Shown: piece by piece, positions 8,530 to 17,755 of the stretch
Layout: the number at the start of each line of letters is the position of its first letter
Numbering within the stretch: the stretch's first letter is position 1
Assembly (NCBI GenBank): GCA_900541745.1
Contig: UQLA01000004.1
Span: 62,001 to 126,000, forward strand
DNA from: an uncultured Collinsella sp.
Lineage (GTDB): Bacteria; Actinomycetota; Coriobacteriia; Coriobacteriales; Coriobacteriaceae
Direction: 5' to 3'
Length of the DNA stretch: 64,000 nucleotides
Translations under genes and position numbers: made by a program
The notes under the pieces: model-generated
Databases searched by the model: none
What the model was told of the DNA's origin: nothing
Seen by the model: the letters and a program-made list of their open reading frames with translations, nothing else

Positions 8530-11083
8530 CTCAAACATACTTATCACTCAAGATTCTGACGGTGCTGCGCTGGCGGCGCCCGTTGATGCTGCCCGTCGCA
8601 ATGGCGCTGCATACAAGACACGCACGATCGACGACCTGCACATTAAGGATGACCGCCTGCGTGCCGCCATCGAAGGCACCGGGCACCTGCTGTTTGACGG
8701 CGGCATGGGCACCATGCTGCAGGCGGCTGGCATGAAGGCAGGCGCCCTGCCCGAACTGCTCAACTTTGAGGAGCCCCAGGTCATCACCGATATCCAGCGT
8801 CGGTACGTCGAGGCCGGCTGTGACGTGATCACCGCCAACACCTTTGGCGCCAACGCCCACAAGCTCGACGGCACCGCCACCGTGGCAGACGTCTTTGCCG
8901 CGGCAGTCACCTGCGCCCGCTCGGCCGGTGCCCGCTACGTCGCCGGCGATATCGGCCCCATCGGCGCCCTGCTGCGCCCCCTGGGCACCCTCAGCTTTGA
9001 CGAGGCCTATGACCTCTTTGCCGAGGAGGTGCGCGCCGGCGTCGCCGCGGGTGTGGACCTCTTTATTATCGAGACCATGACCGACCTTGCCGAGATCAAG
9101 GCCGCCGTCCTCGCCTGTCGCGAGAACTCCGACCTGCCCGTCTTTGCCACCATGACCTTTGAGGAAGACGGTCGCACCTTCTTGGGCACGAGCCCCGAGG
9201 TCGCCGCCATCACCCTCGACGCCATCGGCGCCGACGTCCTGGGCATCAACTGCAGCCAGGGCCCGGCCGAGCTCCGAGGACTCGCCGCGCGTATGCTCAC
9301 CGTCACCGACAAGCCCGTTATGGTGCAGGCCAATGCGGGACTGCCCCGCGTGGACGATGACGGCAATACCGTCTTTGATATCCAGGCACCCGAATACGCC
9401 GAGGCCGTCGCCGGCATGATTGAGGACGGCGTGAGCGTCGTGGGTGGCTGCTGCGGTACCACGCCCACGCACATGGCGGCACTTCGTACCCTCATCGACA
9501 CCCACACGCCCAGCCCGCGTCACCGCAAGCCCAGTATGTCGGTCACGAGCGCCCAGACGGTCGTGGACCTCCCCTGCGACGGCCACAAGATCGCCGTCAT
9601 CGGCGAACGCATCAACCCCACCGGCAAAAAGCGCCTGCAGCAGGCCCTGCGCGACGGCGACCTGGACTACGTCGTGAGCCAGGGCATCAGCCAGCAGGAG
9701 CAGGGCGCCGACATCCTGGACGTCAACGTGGGCCTGCCCGAGATCGACGAGGTCAAGGTCATCCAGCAGGCCACCGAGCAGCTCCAGGGCTCCACGCTGC
9801 TGCCGCTGCAGATCGACTCCACCGACCCCGCAGCCGTCGAGGCCGCCGTGCGCCGCTACGCCGGCAAGCCCATCATCAACTCGGTCAATGGCAAACAGCA
9901 GATCATGGACGAGATCTTCCCCCTGGTCGCCCACTACGGTACCAACGTCGTCGGCCTTACGCTCGACGAGGGCGGCATCCCCGATACCGCCGAGGCCCGC
10001 TTCGCCATCGCCGAGCGCATCGTGGCCGAGGCCGCCCGTTACGGCATCGGCCCGGACCGCATCCTCATCGACTGCCTGGTCATGACCGCCTCGACCAACC
10101 AGCGCCAGGCTGAGCAGATTCTACGTGCCATGTCTATGTGCAAGGAGCGCCTAGGCGTCAAGTGCGCACTCGGTGTATCGAACATCAGCTTTGGCCTGCC
10201 CGCGCGGCCGCTGCTGGGCTCGGTCTTTTTGGCCGCCGCCTTTGGTGCGGGCCTGGACGCCCCCATCATGAACCCGGGTTCCAAGCGCTTTATGGACACC
10301 GTCTACAGCTATCGCGTGCTGAGCGTTGAGGACGAGGGCTCGACCGGATACATCGAGCGCTACGCCGGCTGGACCGACCCGTACAAGATCGCCGCGAACC
10401 CGGCGGCGGCCCAGGCGGTATCGACCGACGCCTCGCCCGCCGCTGGCGCCACCGCAAGCGCCGATGACGATCCTATCCGCCACATGGTCGTCTCGGGCCG
10501 CAAAGGCGAGATCGCGGCCGAGACCGAGCGTCTGCTGGTAGATCACGACGCCATGGACCTCATCAACAATCACTTTATCCCCGCCCTCGACGAGGTTGGC
10601 GTCCTCTTTGACCAGGGAAAGTTCTTCTTGCCGCAGCTCATGGCCTCGGCCGAGGCAGCGCGCGTGGGCTTCGACACCATCAAGCGCCTGATGCCCGCCG
10701 GCGAGATTGCCGACAAGGGCAAGATCTGCGTGGCCACCGTCAAGGGCGATATCCACGACATCGGCAAGAACATCGTTAAGATGCTGCTCGATAACTACGG
10801 CTATACCGTCTTTGACCTAGGCCGCGACGTCGACCCGCAAGAGGTGCTCAAGACTGTACGGGAGCGTGACATCAAGCTCGTCGGCCTCTCGGCGCTTATG
10901 ACTACTACCGTCGTGGCCATGGAAGAGACCATCAAGTTGCTTCATGCCGAGGTGCCGGGCGTCAAGATCATCGTGGGCGGCGCCGTGCTCACCCCCGAAT
11001 ACGCCAAACAGATTGGCGCAGACTACTACGCCAAGGATGCCGCCGAGAGCGCGCGTATCGCCGAAGAGGTCTTTGGGCAGTAA
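8513..11083 (+). CDS. metH: Cobalamin-dependent methionine synthase without activation domain
   Basis: The enzyme transfers a methyl group from methyl-THF through cobalamin to homocysteine. Domains run in order: homocysteine/zinc domain (about 50-330, ligands Cys 247, Cys 313, Cys 314 in GINCSQGP and GGCCGTTP), pterin domain (about 355-620, IGERINPTGKK, LIDCLVMTAS), cobalamin cap and Rossmann domain with DIHDIGKN (His 748 as cobalt ligand). It ends at residue 856, right after the B12 domain; the activation domain is the separate gene at 5492-6283. The start is uncertain: 8513 overlaps the nuclease stop by 17 bases, 8519 is the next Met, and no strong ribosome site is seen. The first ~45 residues are not a conserved part, so the original start may have been displaced by the inserted R-M pair. 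Confidence 0.92.
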   Translation: MHMANSSNILITQDSDGAALAAPVDAARRNGAAYKTRTIDDLHIKDDRLRAAIEGTGHLLFDGGMGTMLQAAGMKAGALPELLNFEEPQVITDIQRRYVEAGCDVITANTFGANAHKLDGTATVADVFAAAVTCARSAGARYVAGDIGPIGALLRPLGTLSFDEAYDLFAEEVRAGVAAGVDLFIIETMTDLAEIKAAVLACRENSDLPVFATMTFEEDGRTFLGTSPEVAAITLDAIGADVLGINCSQGPAELRGLAARMLTVTDKPVMVQANAGLPRVDDDGNTVFDIQAPEYAEAVAGMIEDGVSVVGGCCGTTPTHMAALRTLIDTHTPSPRHRKPSMSVTSAQTVVDLPCDGHKIAVIGERINPTGKKRLQQALRDGDLDYVVSQGISQQEQGADILDVNVGLPEIDEVKVIQQATEQLQGSTLLPLQIDSTDPAAVEAAVRRYAGKPIINSVNGKQQIMDEIFPLVAHYGTNVVGLTLDEGGIPDTAEARFAIAERIVAEAARYGIGPDRILIDCLVMTASTNQRQAEQILRAMSMCKERLGVKCALGVSNISFGLPARPLLGSVFLAAAFGAGLDAPIMNPGSKRFMDTVYSYRVLSVEDEGSTGYIERYAGWTDPYKIAANPAAAQAVSTDASPAAGATASADDDPIRHMVVSGRKGEIAAETERLLVDHDAMDLINNHFIPALDEVGVLFDQGKFFLPQLMASAEAARVGFDTIKRLMPAGEIADKGKICVATVKGDIHDIGKNIVKMLLDNYGYTVFDLGRDVDPQEVLKTVRERDIKLVGLSALMTTTVVAMEETIKLLHAEVPGVKIIVGGAVLTPEYAKQIGADYYAKDAAESARIAEEVFGQ

Positions 11084-11108
11084 CACAACGGAAACAACCG
11101 AGCACCAA

Positions 11109-11146
11109 AACGTGCCGCATGCGCCACTTGGCACGTGCGGCACGTT
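11109..11146 (+). terminator. Hairpin after metH
   Basis: AACGTGCCGCA and TGCGGCACGTT pair across a 16-base centre. Only TT then AAAA follows, so it is a weak intrinsic terminator. It separates metH from the next gene. Confidence 0.5.
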
Positions 11147-11191
11147 AAAATATAGAGGACTATGCTCGTTTTGGCAGATAGGAGCGCAAGG

Positions 11192-12556
11192 ATGGCGATC
11201 ACGCCCGCAGAAATCGCGGAAACCCGCGGCATGGTTGAGGAGCAGAACCTCGACATCAGAACCATCACCATGGGTGTTTCGCTCATGGGTTGCGGTGACG
11301 AGAACCTCGACCGCATGTGCACGAAGATCTACGACCACGTGACGCACACGGCTGAGCACCTGGTCGAGACCGCCGAGAACCTCGAGCGCGAGTACGGTAT
11401 CCCCATCGTCAACAAGCGCGTTTCCGTCACCCCGGTGGCGCAGATCGCCGCGTGCTGCAAGGATGAGGACCTCACCCCCATCGCGCATGCCCTCGACCGC
11501 GCGGCCGAGACGCTCGGCATCGATTACCTGGGCGGCTTCTCCGCGCTCGTCCAGAAGGGCATCGGCGACGCCGACCGCCGCGTCATCCAGTCCATTCCCC
11601 AGGCGCTCGCTACCACCAGCCGCGTCTGCTCCAGCGTCAACGTCGCCAGTCTGCGTGCCGGCATCAACATGGACGCCGTACTCATGGCTGCGCAGACCAT
11701 CATCGACGCCGCTAAGCTCACGGCCGACCAGGATTCCGTCGGTGCTTCCAAGTTTGTCTGCTTTGCCAACATGGTCGAGGACTCCCCGTTTATGGCGGGC
11801 GCCGTCCACGGCGGTGGCGAGGCCGACGCCGTCATCAACGTAGGCGTCTCGGGCCCCGGCGTTATGGCCGCAGCCTTGGAGACACTGCCCGATTCCGCAT
11901 CGATGATGGAAGTCGCCGAGAAGATCAAGCAGACCGCCTTTAAGATCACCCGTGCCGGCGAGCTCATGAGCCGCGAGGCCGCCCATCGCCTGGGTGTCGA
12001 GAAGGGCATCGTCGACCTGTCGCTGGCTCCCACGCCTGCCATCGGCGACTCCGTTGCCCGCATCCTCGAGATCATCGGTGTTGGCACCTGCGGTGGCCCG
12101 GGCACGACCTGCGCACTCGCCATGCTCAACGATGCCGTCAAGAAGGGCGGCGTCATGGCCAGCTCCAGCGTGGGCGGTCTCTCCGGCGCCTTTATCCCCG
12201 TGTCCGAGGACGCCGGCATGATCGCTGCCGTCGAGGCCGGTGCGCTTTCGCTCGAGAAGCTCGAGGCTATGACCTGCGTGTGCTCCGTCGGCCTGGACAT
12301 GATCGCCATCCCCGGCGACACCCCGGTCGAGACCATCGCCGGCATCATCGCCGACGAGATGGCCATCGGCGTTATCAACAACAAGACCACGGCCGTGCGC
12401 GTGATTCCCGCCATCGGCAAGGGCGTGGGCGACTGCGTCGAGTACGGTGGCCTGTTTGGCCGTGCACCCATCATGCCGGTGAACTCCAACGCCGGCACCG
12501 TGCTTGCCCACCGCGGCGGACGCTTCCCGGCACCGCTGAACTCGCTCAAGAACTAG
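11192..12556 (+). CDS. PFL family protein (DUF711/UPF0210)
   Basis: The 454-residue product is a full-length member of the DUF711 family, whose fold is related to pyruvate formate-lyase but whose function is not established. Typical blocks are DIRTITMGVSLMGC at the N-terminus, INVGVSGPGV, DLSLAPTPAIGDSVARILE and NNKTTAVRVIPA. I place the start at MAITPAEIAE (11192), with GGAGCG upstream, rather than at the in-frame Met at 11162. Family members are often preceded by a small ACT-domain gene; none is seen here. It is followed by the nested palindrome M3. Confidence 0.85.
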   Translation: MAITPAEIAETRGMVEEQNLDIRTITMGVSLMGCGDENLDRMCTKIYDHVTHTAEHLVETAENLEREYGIPIVNKRVSVTPVAQIAACCKDEDLTPIAHALDRAAETLGIDYLGGFSALVQKGIGDADRRVIQSIPQALATTSRVCSSVNVASLRAGINMDAVLMAAQTIIDAAKLTADQDSVGASKFVCFANMVEDSPFMAGAVHGGGEADAVINVGVSGPGVMAAALETLPDSASMMEVAEKIKQTAFKITRAGELMSREAAHRLGVEKGIVDLSLAPTPAIGDSVARILEIIGVGTCGGPGTTCALAMLNDAVKKGGVMASSSVGGLSGAFIPVSEDAGMIAAVEAGALSLEKLEAMTCVCSVGLDMIAIPGDTPVETIAGIIADEMAIGVINNKTTAVRVIPAIGKGVGDCVEYGGLFGRAPIMPVNSNAGTVLAHRGGRFPAPLNSLKN

Positions 12557-12573
12557 CTGAGGGGGACTGGCGA

Positions 12574-12707
12574 GGAGCCCCGGGGAGGGCAAATATATAA
12601 GGTCGCCTGCTCGGACAGTCCTGACTCGCACGGAGAGCACATTAAGTGCTCTCCGGCTCGTGCGGAACTCGCGATCGACCTTATATATTTGCCCTCCCCG
12701 GGGCTCC
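12574..12707 (+). repeat. Nested palindrome M3 (134 bp), shares core with 27478-27608
   Basis: Outer arms of 32 bp pair perfectly (12574-12605 with 12676-12707, starting GGAGCCCCGGGGAGGG). Inside lies a second hairpin GGAGAGCAC-ATTAA-GTGCTCTCC flanked by ACAGTCCTG and CGTGCGGAACTC. The reverse complement of the element after gatB has the same order: outer arms, ACAGTCCTG, a hairpin with CACATTAAGTG, CGTGCGGAACTC. Arms differ in sequence but stay complementary. Both copies follow a gene in the same transcript orientation, so a structured RNA is a fair reading. Confidence 0.8.
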
Positions 12708-12821
12708 CGCACAACGGGACCTCGGTTGGGTTCTGTCCCGGTTGCAGTTGCTTCGCTCCTGCACCACTTGGCTGGTGCGGCGGTTTGGCGTTGGATCGGT
12801 TCTTTCTGATATATGCTGGTT

Positions 12822-12853
12822 GCGGCTCTTCTTTTGGGAGGAGTCGCTTTTTT
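12822..12853 (+). terminator. Terminator-like hairpin 20 bases upstream of a methyltransferase start
   Basis: GCGGCTCTTC pairs with GAGGAGTCGC (with G-U pairs) and TTTTTT follows. It ends about 20 bases before the start codon and 7 bases before the ribosome site of the next gene. That placement suggests transcription attenuation of the downstream gene, or simply the end of a leader RNA beginning near M3. Confidence 0.5.
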
Positions 12854-12872
12854 GTTGTGAGGAGGTTGGCCC

Positions 12873-13760
12873 GTGGTTGATGGGGATGCTCGCTCTGAGC
12901 TTCTTTCTGCGGATTGGAATGAGGAATGGATGCGCTTGCAGGCTGGTCGGCGGCGGGCTGATGATTCTTTTGAGTGGGATAAGCGGGCTCGGCATTTTCG
13001 ACCGCTTGAGACTGCTCCGTATGCCCGGGACTTTATGAAGCTGTTGGCGTTAAAACCTGGTGAATCCGTGCTGGATATGGGGTGTGGGGCTGGGTCGATT
13101 GCTATTCCGCTTGCTCAGGCTGGGCATCCTGTGATTGCTGTTGACTTTTCCCCTGCCATGTTGGGCACGCTTGATGCTGGCATTGAGTACTATGGGCTCG
13201 AGGATTGCATTACACCGCTTGAGCTTGCTTGGGATGATGACTGGGATTTGGTTGGGCCGGTCGCGAAAGCGGTAGATGTTGCCTTTGCCAGTCGCTCTGT
13301 CACCACGACCAACCTAAAAGGCGCGCTTGCCAAGCTTGATCGAACGGCTCGTCGGCGTTGTGCTGTCACGATGGTCGCCAACTCCAGCCCGCGCTATGAC
13401 CTGCACCTGATGAACGCCATCGGTGCCTCGGTTACCTGCAGTAATGGCTTTGTGTATGCCTTTAATATCCTCATTCAGATGGGTGCCCTGCCGCAGGTTA
13501 CGTACTTTGAATCACCTCGTCGCGATACCTTCGATAGCCTTGAGGCGGGCGTGGCGGACTTCTCCCGCATGCTCGAGCGCGGTAACGAGGATAAGATCGA
13601 CCGTCTGCGCGACTACGTCGCTCAGCATATGATTGAGAATCCCCATGCCGGCGAGTCAGGGTCCAAGGGCGTGCCACAGGGGCGCTACATGCTCGACCAC
13701 GTCCGCAAGGTCCGTTGGGCGTTTATTGCATGGGAGCCGGTCTCTTCGGGCCGTCCATAG
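12873..13760 (+). CDS. Class I SAM-dependent methyltransferase
   Basis: Motif I of the Rossmann-fold methyltransferases is clear (VLDMGCGAGSIAIPLA, about residues 66-81), followed by VIAVDFSPAML as the acidic AdoMet-ribose binding strand. Substrate is unknown. The start is GTG at 12873, with GGAGG at 12861-12865 seven bases away; there is no better ATG. The 295-residue length is normal. It is preceded by a terminator-like hairpin (12822-12853), so its expression may be regulated by attenuation. Early codons are less GC-biased than in the flanking genes, which may hint at different ancestry. No substrate gene is adjacent. Confidence 0.75.
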   Translation: MVDGDARSELLSADWNEEWMRLQAGRRRADDSFEWDKRARHFRPLETAPYARDFMKLLALKPGESVLDMGCGAGSIAIPLAQAGHPVIAVDFSPAMLGTLDAGIEYYGLEDCITPLELAWDDDWDLVGPVAKAVDVAFASRSVTTTNLKGALAKLDRTARRRCAVTMVANSSPRYDLHLMNAIGASVTCSNGFVYAFNILIQMGALPQVTYFESPRRDTFDSLEAGVADFSRMLERGNEDKIDRLRDYVAQHMIENPHAGESGSKGVPQGRYMLDHVRKVRWAFIAWEPVSSGRP

Positions 13761-13942
13761 ACCGCTTTCGGCCGCCGTACGCGTCCGCCTGTAACTCGCG
13801 CTGTTCTCCCGCTCGGCATCCGCATTCTTTTTGAACTGGGCAAACACGCCCCACACCGCGCCGTTCCTGCGCTATCGTGGGACAGTTCACGTAGATTAAG
13901 GCCCCATCGCGGGGCGCCCCATAACATAGAAAGCGAGAACCC

Positions 13943-14242
13943 ATGGCACTGACAGGAGCCCAGGTCAAGCAGCTTCGCAGCATGGCCCATCACCTCAACC
14001 CCGCCATCATCATCGGCAAGTCCGACATCAACGAGGGCACCGTCGAGCAGACGGTCGCCTACCTGGAGAAGCACGAGCTCGTTAAGTGCTCCGTACTCGA
14101 TGGTTCCAGCCTTTCCGCCCGCGAGGCCGCCGAAGAGCTCGCCGATCGCTGCCATGCCGAGGTCGTCCAGGTTATCGGCCGCAAGTTCTCGCTGTATCGC
14201 GAGTCCTCGCGCAAGGACATCGAGAAGATTAAGCTCGTCTAA
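13943..14242 (+). CDS. yhbY: YhbY family RNA-binding protein (CRM domain)
   Basis: The 99-residue product is a single CRM/YhbY domain: LTGAQVKQLRSMAHHLNP at the N-terminus, the GxxG-like loop IIGKSDINEG and the C-terminal QVIGRKFSLYRES. YhbY binds pre-50S ribosomal particles. RNA binding through the central loop is known for the family; no partner gene is next to it. A ribosome site GAAAGCGAG precedes the ATG. A strong terminator at 14282-14313 ends the transcript. Confidence 0.9.
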   Translation: MALTGAQVKQLRSMAHHLNPAIIIGKSDINEGTVEQTVAYLEKHELVKCSVLDGSSLSAREAAEELADRCHAEVVQVIGRKFSLYRESSRKDIEKIKLV

Positions 14243-14281
14243 GAGCCAACGATCCGGCAAGCCAACATACATCAAGCTTGC

Positions 14282-14313
14282 GAGCGTCCGAGCAATTCGG
14301 ACGCTCATTTTTT
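14282..14313 (+). terminator. Terminator of yhbY
   Basis: GAGCGTCCG-AGCAATT-CGGACGCTC is followed by A and TTTTTT. It ends where the convergent regulator gene's stop codon lies. Confidence 0.9.
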
Positions 14314-17311
14314 ATCGCTCGACGAGCACGCGGTTAAGCCTGCCCTCCACCAAGCGCTCGTACAGACGCCGCGTCTCGGGCTCGGGCACACCATTGACCT
14401 GCTCCCTCAGGTGATGCATATGCCCACTGTACAGCTCGACGATATCGCGTCGTCGCCCCGCCGCACCGTAGACGCGCATAGCGCAACGCACCATGTCCTC
14501 GCGCGCTGTCTCTTGCCGCAGCCCCGACTCCACCAGCCATACCGCCGACTGCAGGTCGTTTTCTTCTAGGGCGGCATTCGCGCCCCGAATCATACAGTCG
14601 ATATACTTCGATTCCATAATGCGCCGCATACGTAAAAAGTAGGTGGGATTACAGCCATTGGGAACATACAACGGACCGGCGTAGAGCTGCTCGACCTTAA
14701 GGCACAGCTCGATCAGATGGGGTCCGCGCGCACCCGTGCGATTTCCCAAAACTTCGCGGCTTATCTGATCAAACAACCGCACGTCGGTCTTGACGTAATC
14801 ACCGTTAAGCCCAATGCACTCGTTTTGGATCAGCACACACGACTTGCCGTCCGGTGTCGGCCCCAAGGCCGAACGCAGGCGCGATATCGTCGAGTACAGA
14901 TTGTTACGAGCGCTATTGAACTCGGCATGGGGCCACAGCTCCATAGCCAGCGTCTCGCGGTCGACCAGTGCATCCATGCCCAGCGCAAGCCGCTCGGCAA
15001 GCGTCGCCGCTTTCTTGCGGCGCCACATCTTATCCGTGATGGGAAACCCGTCGCGCTCGGCGCGAAACGCCCCAAACATGCGGATCTCGATATGGCCAAT
15101 CACATCGACACCCTCGGCATCGCCAGCCTGGAACAGACGCTCGCCTTCGCCCTCAAAGTCGTCACGCAGCGAATACCGCGACAGCTCGCGCACCGGGAGC
15201 TTCTTTCGAATTCTAGCAGCCGGCTCACCCAGACAATGCATCGCAAGACGCGCAAACAGCCGATACGACGGATCCAAAATCCCTAGGCGGTTCATGGACA
15301 TCCAGGCTGCAAGGTCGCTATCGCGGCCCGCGGAGGCCAAATGCAGCGCCACCATCCATGCCTCGGCACCACCGACCTGCGTCCGACTCAAATCGAGCAG
15401 CTCTGCCTCTTCGCGCACCGATACCATCGATGTATTGCGTAAGTACGCCGCACGCTCTAGCAGCAGTGCGTTGTCGCGTATGTATCCAATCGATTCCTCG
15501 GCAAGTCTGAGCACCTGCACCGCACGGAATTTGGCATTGACCGGACGCCCCTCGGCCAGCGACTGCCAGCCTTCCAGTATCAAGCCAAACAACTGGACTT
15601 GATTGTCACGCACGCGCACGGCAAAACGGTCGAGCTCATTGAATGCCTGCTCGTCGGTCACCGGCATGCCGGCAAGCAGACGCCGCGCCGATAATACCAT
15701 GCGCACCCAGATGGCGAGTGCTCGGATTCCACGCGCTTCGAGTGCCTCGAGCGTCAGGGCCATCTCGTCATCACGCTCGTCAGTCCCTGCATACGACCCA
15801 TCAAACAGCTCCGTCAACATGCGGTCCGCCCGCACAAACGTCCCCGCGATATCGAGCTCGCAATCGTAAGCCTTATCCGTTTTGAGCCCCGCGAGGATCT
15901 CACCGCCCTTCGCCCGCTCGGTCAGCCCATGCTTTATCTCGACATGTGCGGACAGCATGTCGAGTGCGTCACAAGACGCTTCACTTTCCAGCGCTGTATG
16001 GCTTGCCGGGAGCCCCAGACCACTATCTCCATAACAGGCGGCCGTAAATGCGTGCGCCACCTTCCACGACACGGGATCGAGCTCGCAAATCGCTTGCTCG
16101 CCCGCATGCTCGATAATTGAGGCCATATACCGCGCGAGCTTTGTATTGGAGACGCTCACCGCCGCCAGATAGATGCCGAGTGCCTCGTCAGGCGTCGGCT
16201 CCGATGCCCGGCCATCTGCCTCGGTCTTTCCCAGCGCCGCGCGGCAGATATCCCCTCCATGCCCCGTCAGGGCCAGATCGACCCCATACTGCCCGGCAAG
16301 TTCCAACACCGCACTGCGGTCCAAAAACGCGTCGGCGAGGTCCATCGCGGTATCGCAGCGCCCTGCTTTAATCAAAATACGTGCCGCCCGCACAACGAGT
16401 TCGGGGCGAATTTCGGCAACCAGCTTGCGCAATCGCAGGCGTGCGTTGTCCTCGGTACCCAAGCAGGTAAAGCTCCGGTCTGCCGGATCGACGCCAAAAA
16501 TGGGATAATCACGGACAAGATAGGACTGGTCAATCGCCGAAAGCCTAACACCGCAAGCCTCGAGCTCCGAAATATTGCCCTCACCCATTAAGACCATCAA
16601 GCATGCCACACTAAACAGGGCGTTGTTCTCGAGCGACGCCAGATCAACAAGTGCCGCACCGTAGATATTGACGATCTCGTTTTCGAGCATCTGGGCAACG
16701 TCTCCCTGCCCGTATAGTCCCGACTGCATAGCCGAGACGAGCTCGGGCACGCCCTGCGTAAGCTGATAGAAGTCGAGCGATGTGCTGATCGAAAACGCAG
16801 ATGCCCACGCCGAATACTCATAGGCATGCACCTTGAGCATCTGCGCGTTGACTTTAATCGAATCGCCTAGTCCATGAATCAGCTGGCGATTCGAAGGACG
16901 GCAGCTCATAAAGACCCCAACCCCCATAGCACGCAGGCTTCGGATTCGGTCGATTAGCTCCTCGGTCTCGCCCTGGCTGAGGTTCGGCACGTTATCGATT
17001 GCAATCAGGGAGTGCGGCTTGTCCTTAAGCTCTTCGGTAACGACCTCGAGCTGCATAAACACCTCGCGCCCAATGGCGCGGTCTGCCTCAATGATCCGCA
17101 CGGGACCTCGCGTCGGATCGTTTTTAACCTCTTGGGCATACTGCAGCAGCACCGAGGTTTTCCCAAAGCCATCAGGCGCGTAGAGGACTACGATGCCGGC
17201 CTTTCGGCCCTTGGCGATAAGTTCGTTCATCAAGCGATCGCGCCGCACCGTATAACTACTGCCCAGCGGCATAAGCTCGAGGTCGTCCGTATTGCCCAAA
17301 TCGTTAACCAT
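14312..17311 (-). CDS. Large STAND-ATPase/SARP-type transcriptional regulator
   Basis: The 999-residue protein has a Walker A motif near the N-terminus (LYAPDGFGKTS, Lys 51) as in MalT-like STAND ATPases. A long middle region of helical repeats follows. The C-terminus holds an OmpR-type winged helix (about 745-845, IEIRMFGAF... LAMELWP...ARNNLYSTISRLRSALG) and a bacterial transcriptional activation domain (BTAD) from about 870. It is therefore a SARP-like activator with a built-in signalling ATPase. The effector is unknown. It is convergent with yhbY and upstream of a 444-base gap before nagB, all on the same strand, so amino-sugar control is possible but unproven. Confidence 0.78.
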   Translation of the reverse strand: MVNDLGNTDDLELMPLGSSYTVRRDRLMNELIAKGRKAGIVVLYAPDGFGKTSVLLQYAQEVKNDPTRGPVRIIEADRAIGREVFMQLEVVTEELKDKPHSLIAIDNVPNLSQGETEELIDRIRSLRAMGVGVFMSCRPSNRQLIHGLGDSIKVNAQMLKVHAYEYSAWASAFSISTSLDFYQLTQGVPELVSAMQSGLYGQGDVAQMLENEIVNIYGAALVDLASLENNALFSVACLMVLMGEGNISELEACGVRLSAIDQSYLVRDYPIFGVDPADRSFTCLGTEDNARLRLRKLVAEIRPELVVRAARILIKAGRCDTAMDLADAFLDRSAVLELAGQYGVDLALTGHGGDICRAALGKTEADGRASEPTPDEALGIYLAAVSVSNTKLARYMASIIEHAGEQAICELDPVSWKVAHAFTAACYGDSGLGLPASHTALESEASCDALDMLSAHVEIKHGLTERAKGGEILAGLKTDKAYDCELDIAGTFVRADRMLTELFDGSYAGTDERDDEMALTLEALEARGIRALAIWVRMVLSARRLLAGMPVTDEQAFNELDRFAVRVRDNQVQLFGLILEGWQSLAEGRPVNAKFRAVQVLRLAEESIGYIRDNALLLERAAYLRNTSMVSVREEAELLDLSRTQVGGAEAWMVALHLASAGRDSDLAAWMSMNRLGILDPSYRLFARLAMHCLGEPAARIRKKLPVRELSRYSLRDDFEGEGERLFQAGDAEGVDVIGHIEIRMFGAFRAERDGFPITDKMWRRKKAATLAERLALGMDALVDRETLAMELWPHAEFNSARNNLYSTISRLRSALGPTPDGKSCVLIQNECIGLNGDYVKTDVRLFDQISREVLGNRTGARGPHLIELCLKVEQLYAGPLYVPNGCNPTYFLRMRRIMESKYIDCMIRGANAALEENDLQSAVWLVESGLRQETAREDMVRCAMRVYGAAGRRRDIVELYSGHMHHLREQVNGVPEPETRRLYERLVEGRLNRVLVER

Positions 17312-17695
17312 GCCCGCTCCTCAACTCGACCACATGGACACCGTAACGCTAGACCATATGTATCGCTAGATGAATAGAGCGATGCTACGGTTTAGGATGT
17401 TTGTTGGTACGCAAATGGCAAGTTTTTGTTCAGCGTGGTCCGATTGAAACTTATCCCCCAACCAATCAGTCTTTGCGCAGGTCAATGCGCTTGCCAGCTT
17501 GTCCCATCCTTTGGCAGTGTACCTCAAATGAGCGCTGTTCAATTGTGTTGCGCAACTCACCTAACGCCAGCTACCGTCTACGACCTTTTCATAGCATTTA
17601 TGCATAGTATCTGTTATGGAATGAATCATGCTGCGCCTGCCGCACCCGTCAAGTTCGCGGCAAGATTTTCGTCAAGCACACGGCGCGCGCTCAGC
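17312..17695. other. Gene-free stretch upstream of the SARP regulator
   Basis: I see no supported gene and no strong repeat in these 384 bases. It is less GC-rich than the flanks and should hold the promoter of the regulator. Confidence 0.5.
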
Positions 17696-17723
17696 AAAAA
17701 GGCCCCCGCAAAGCGGGGGCCTT
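17696..17723 (-). terminator. Terminator of nagB
   Basis: On the minus strand AAGGCCCCCGC-TTT-GCGGGGGCCTT is followed by TTT. It lies about 33 bases past the nagB stop. Confidence 0.9.
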
Positions 17724-17755
17724 CGGCAAAGCTATGTCGAGGTGATAGGCTATCG

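Noticed and set aside
8531..12712. Long minus-strand frames opposite metH and the PFL gene
   Set aside because: Both are antisense to well-supported genes and show His/Gly/Asp-rich shadow composition.
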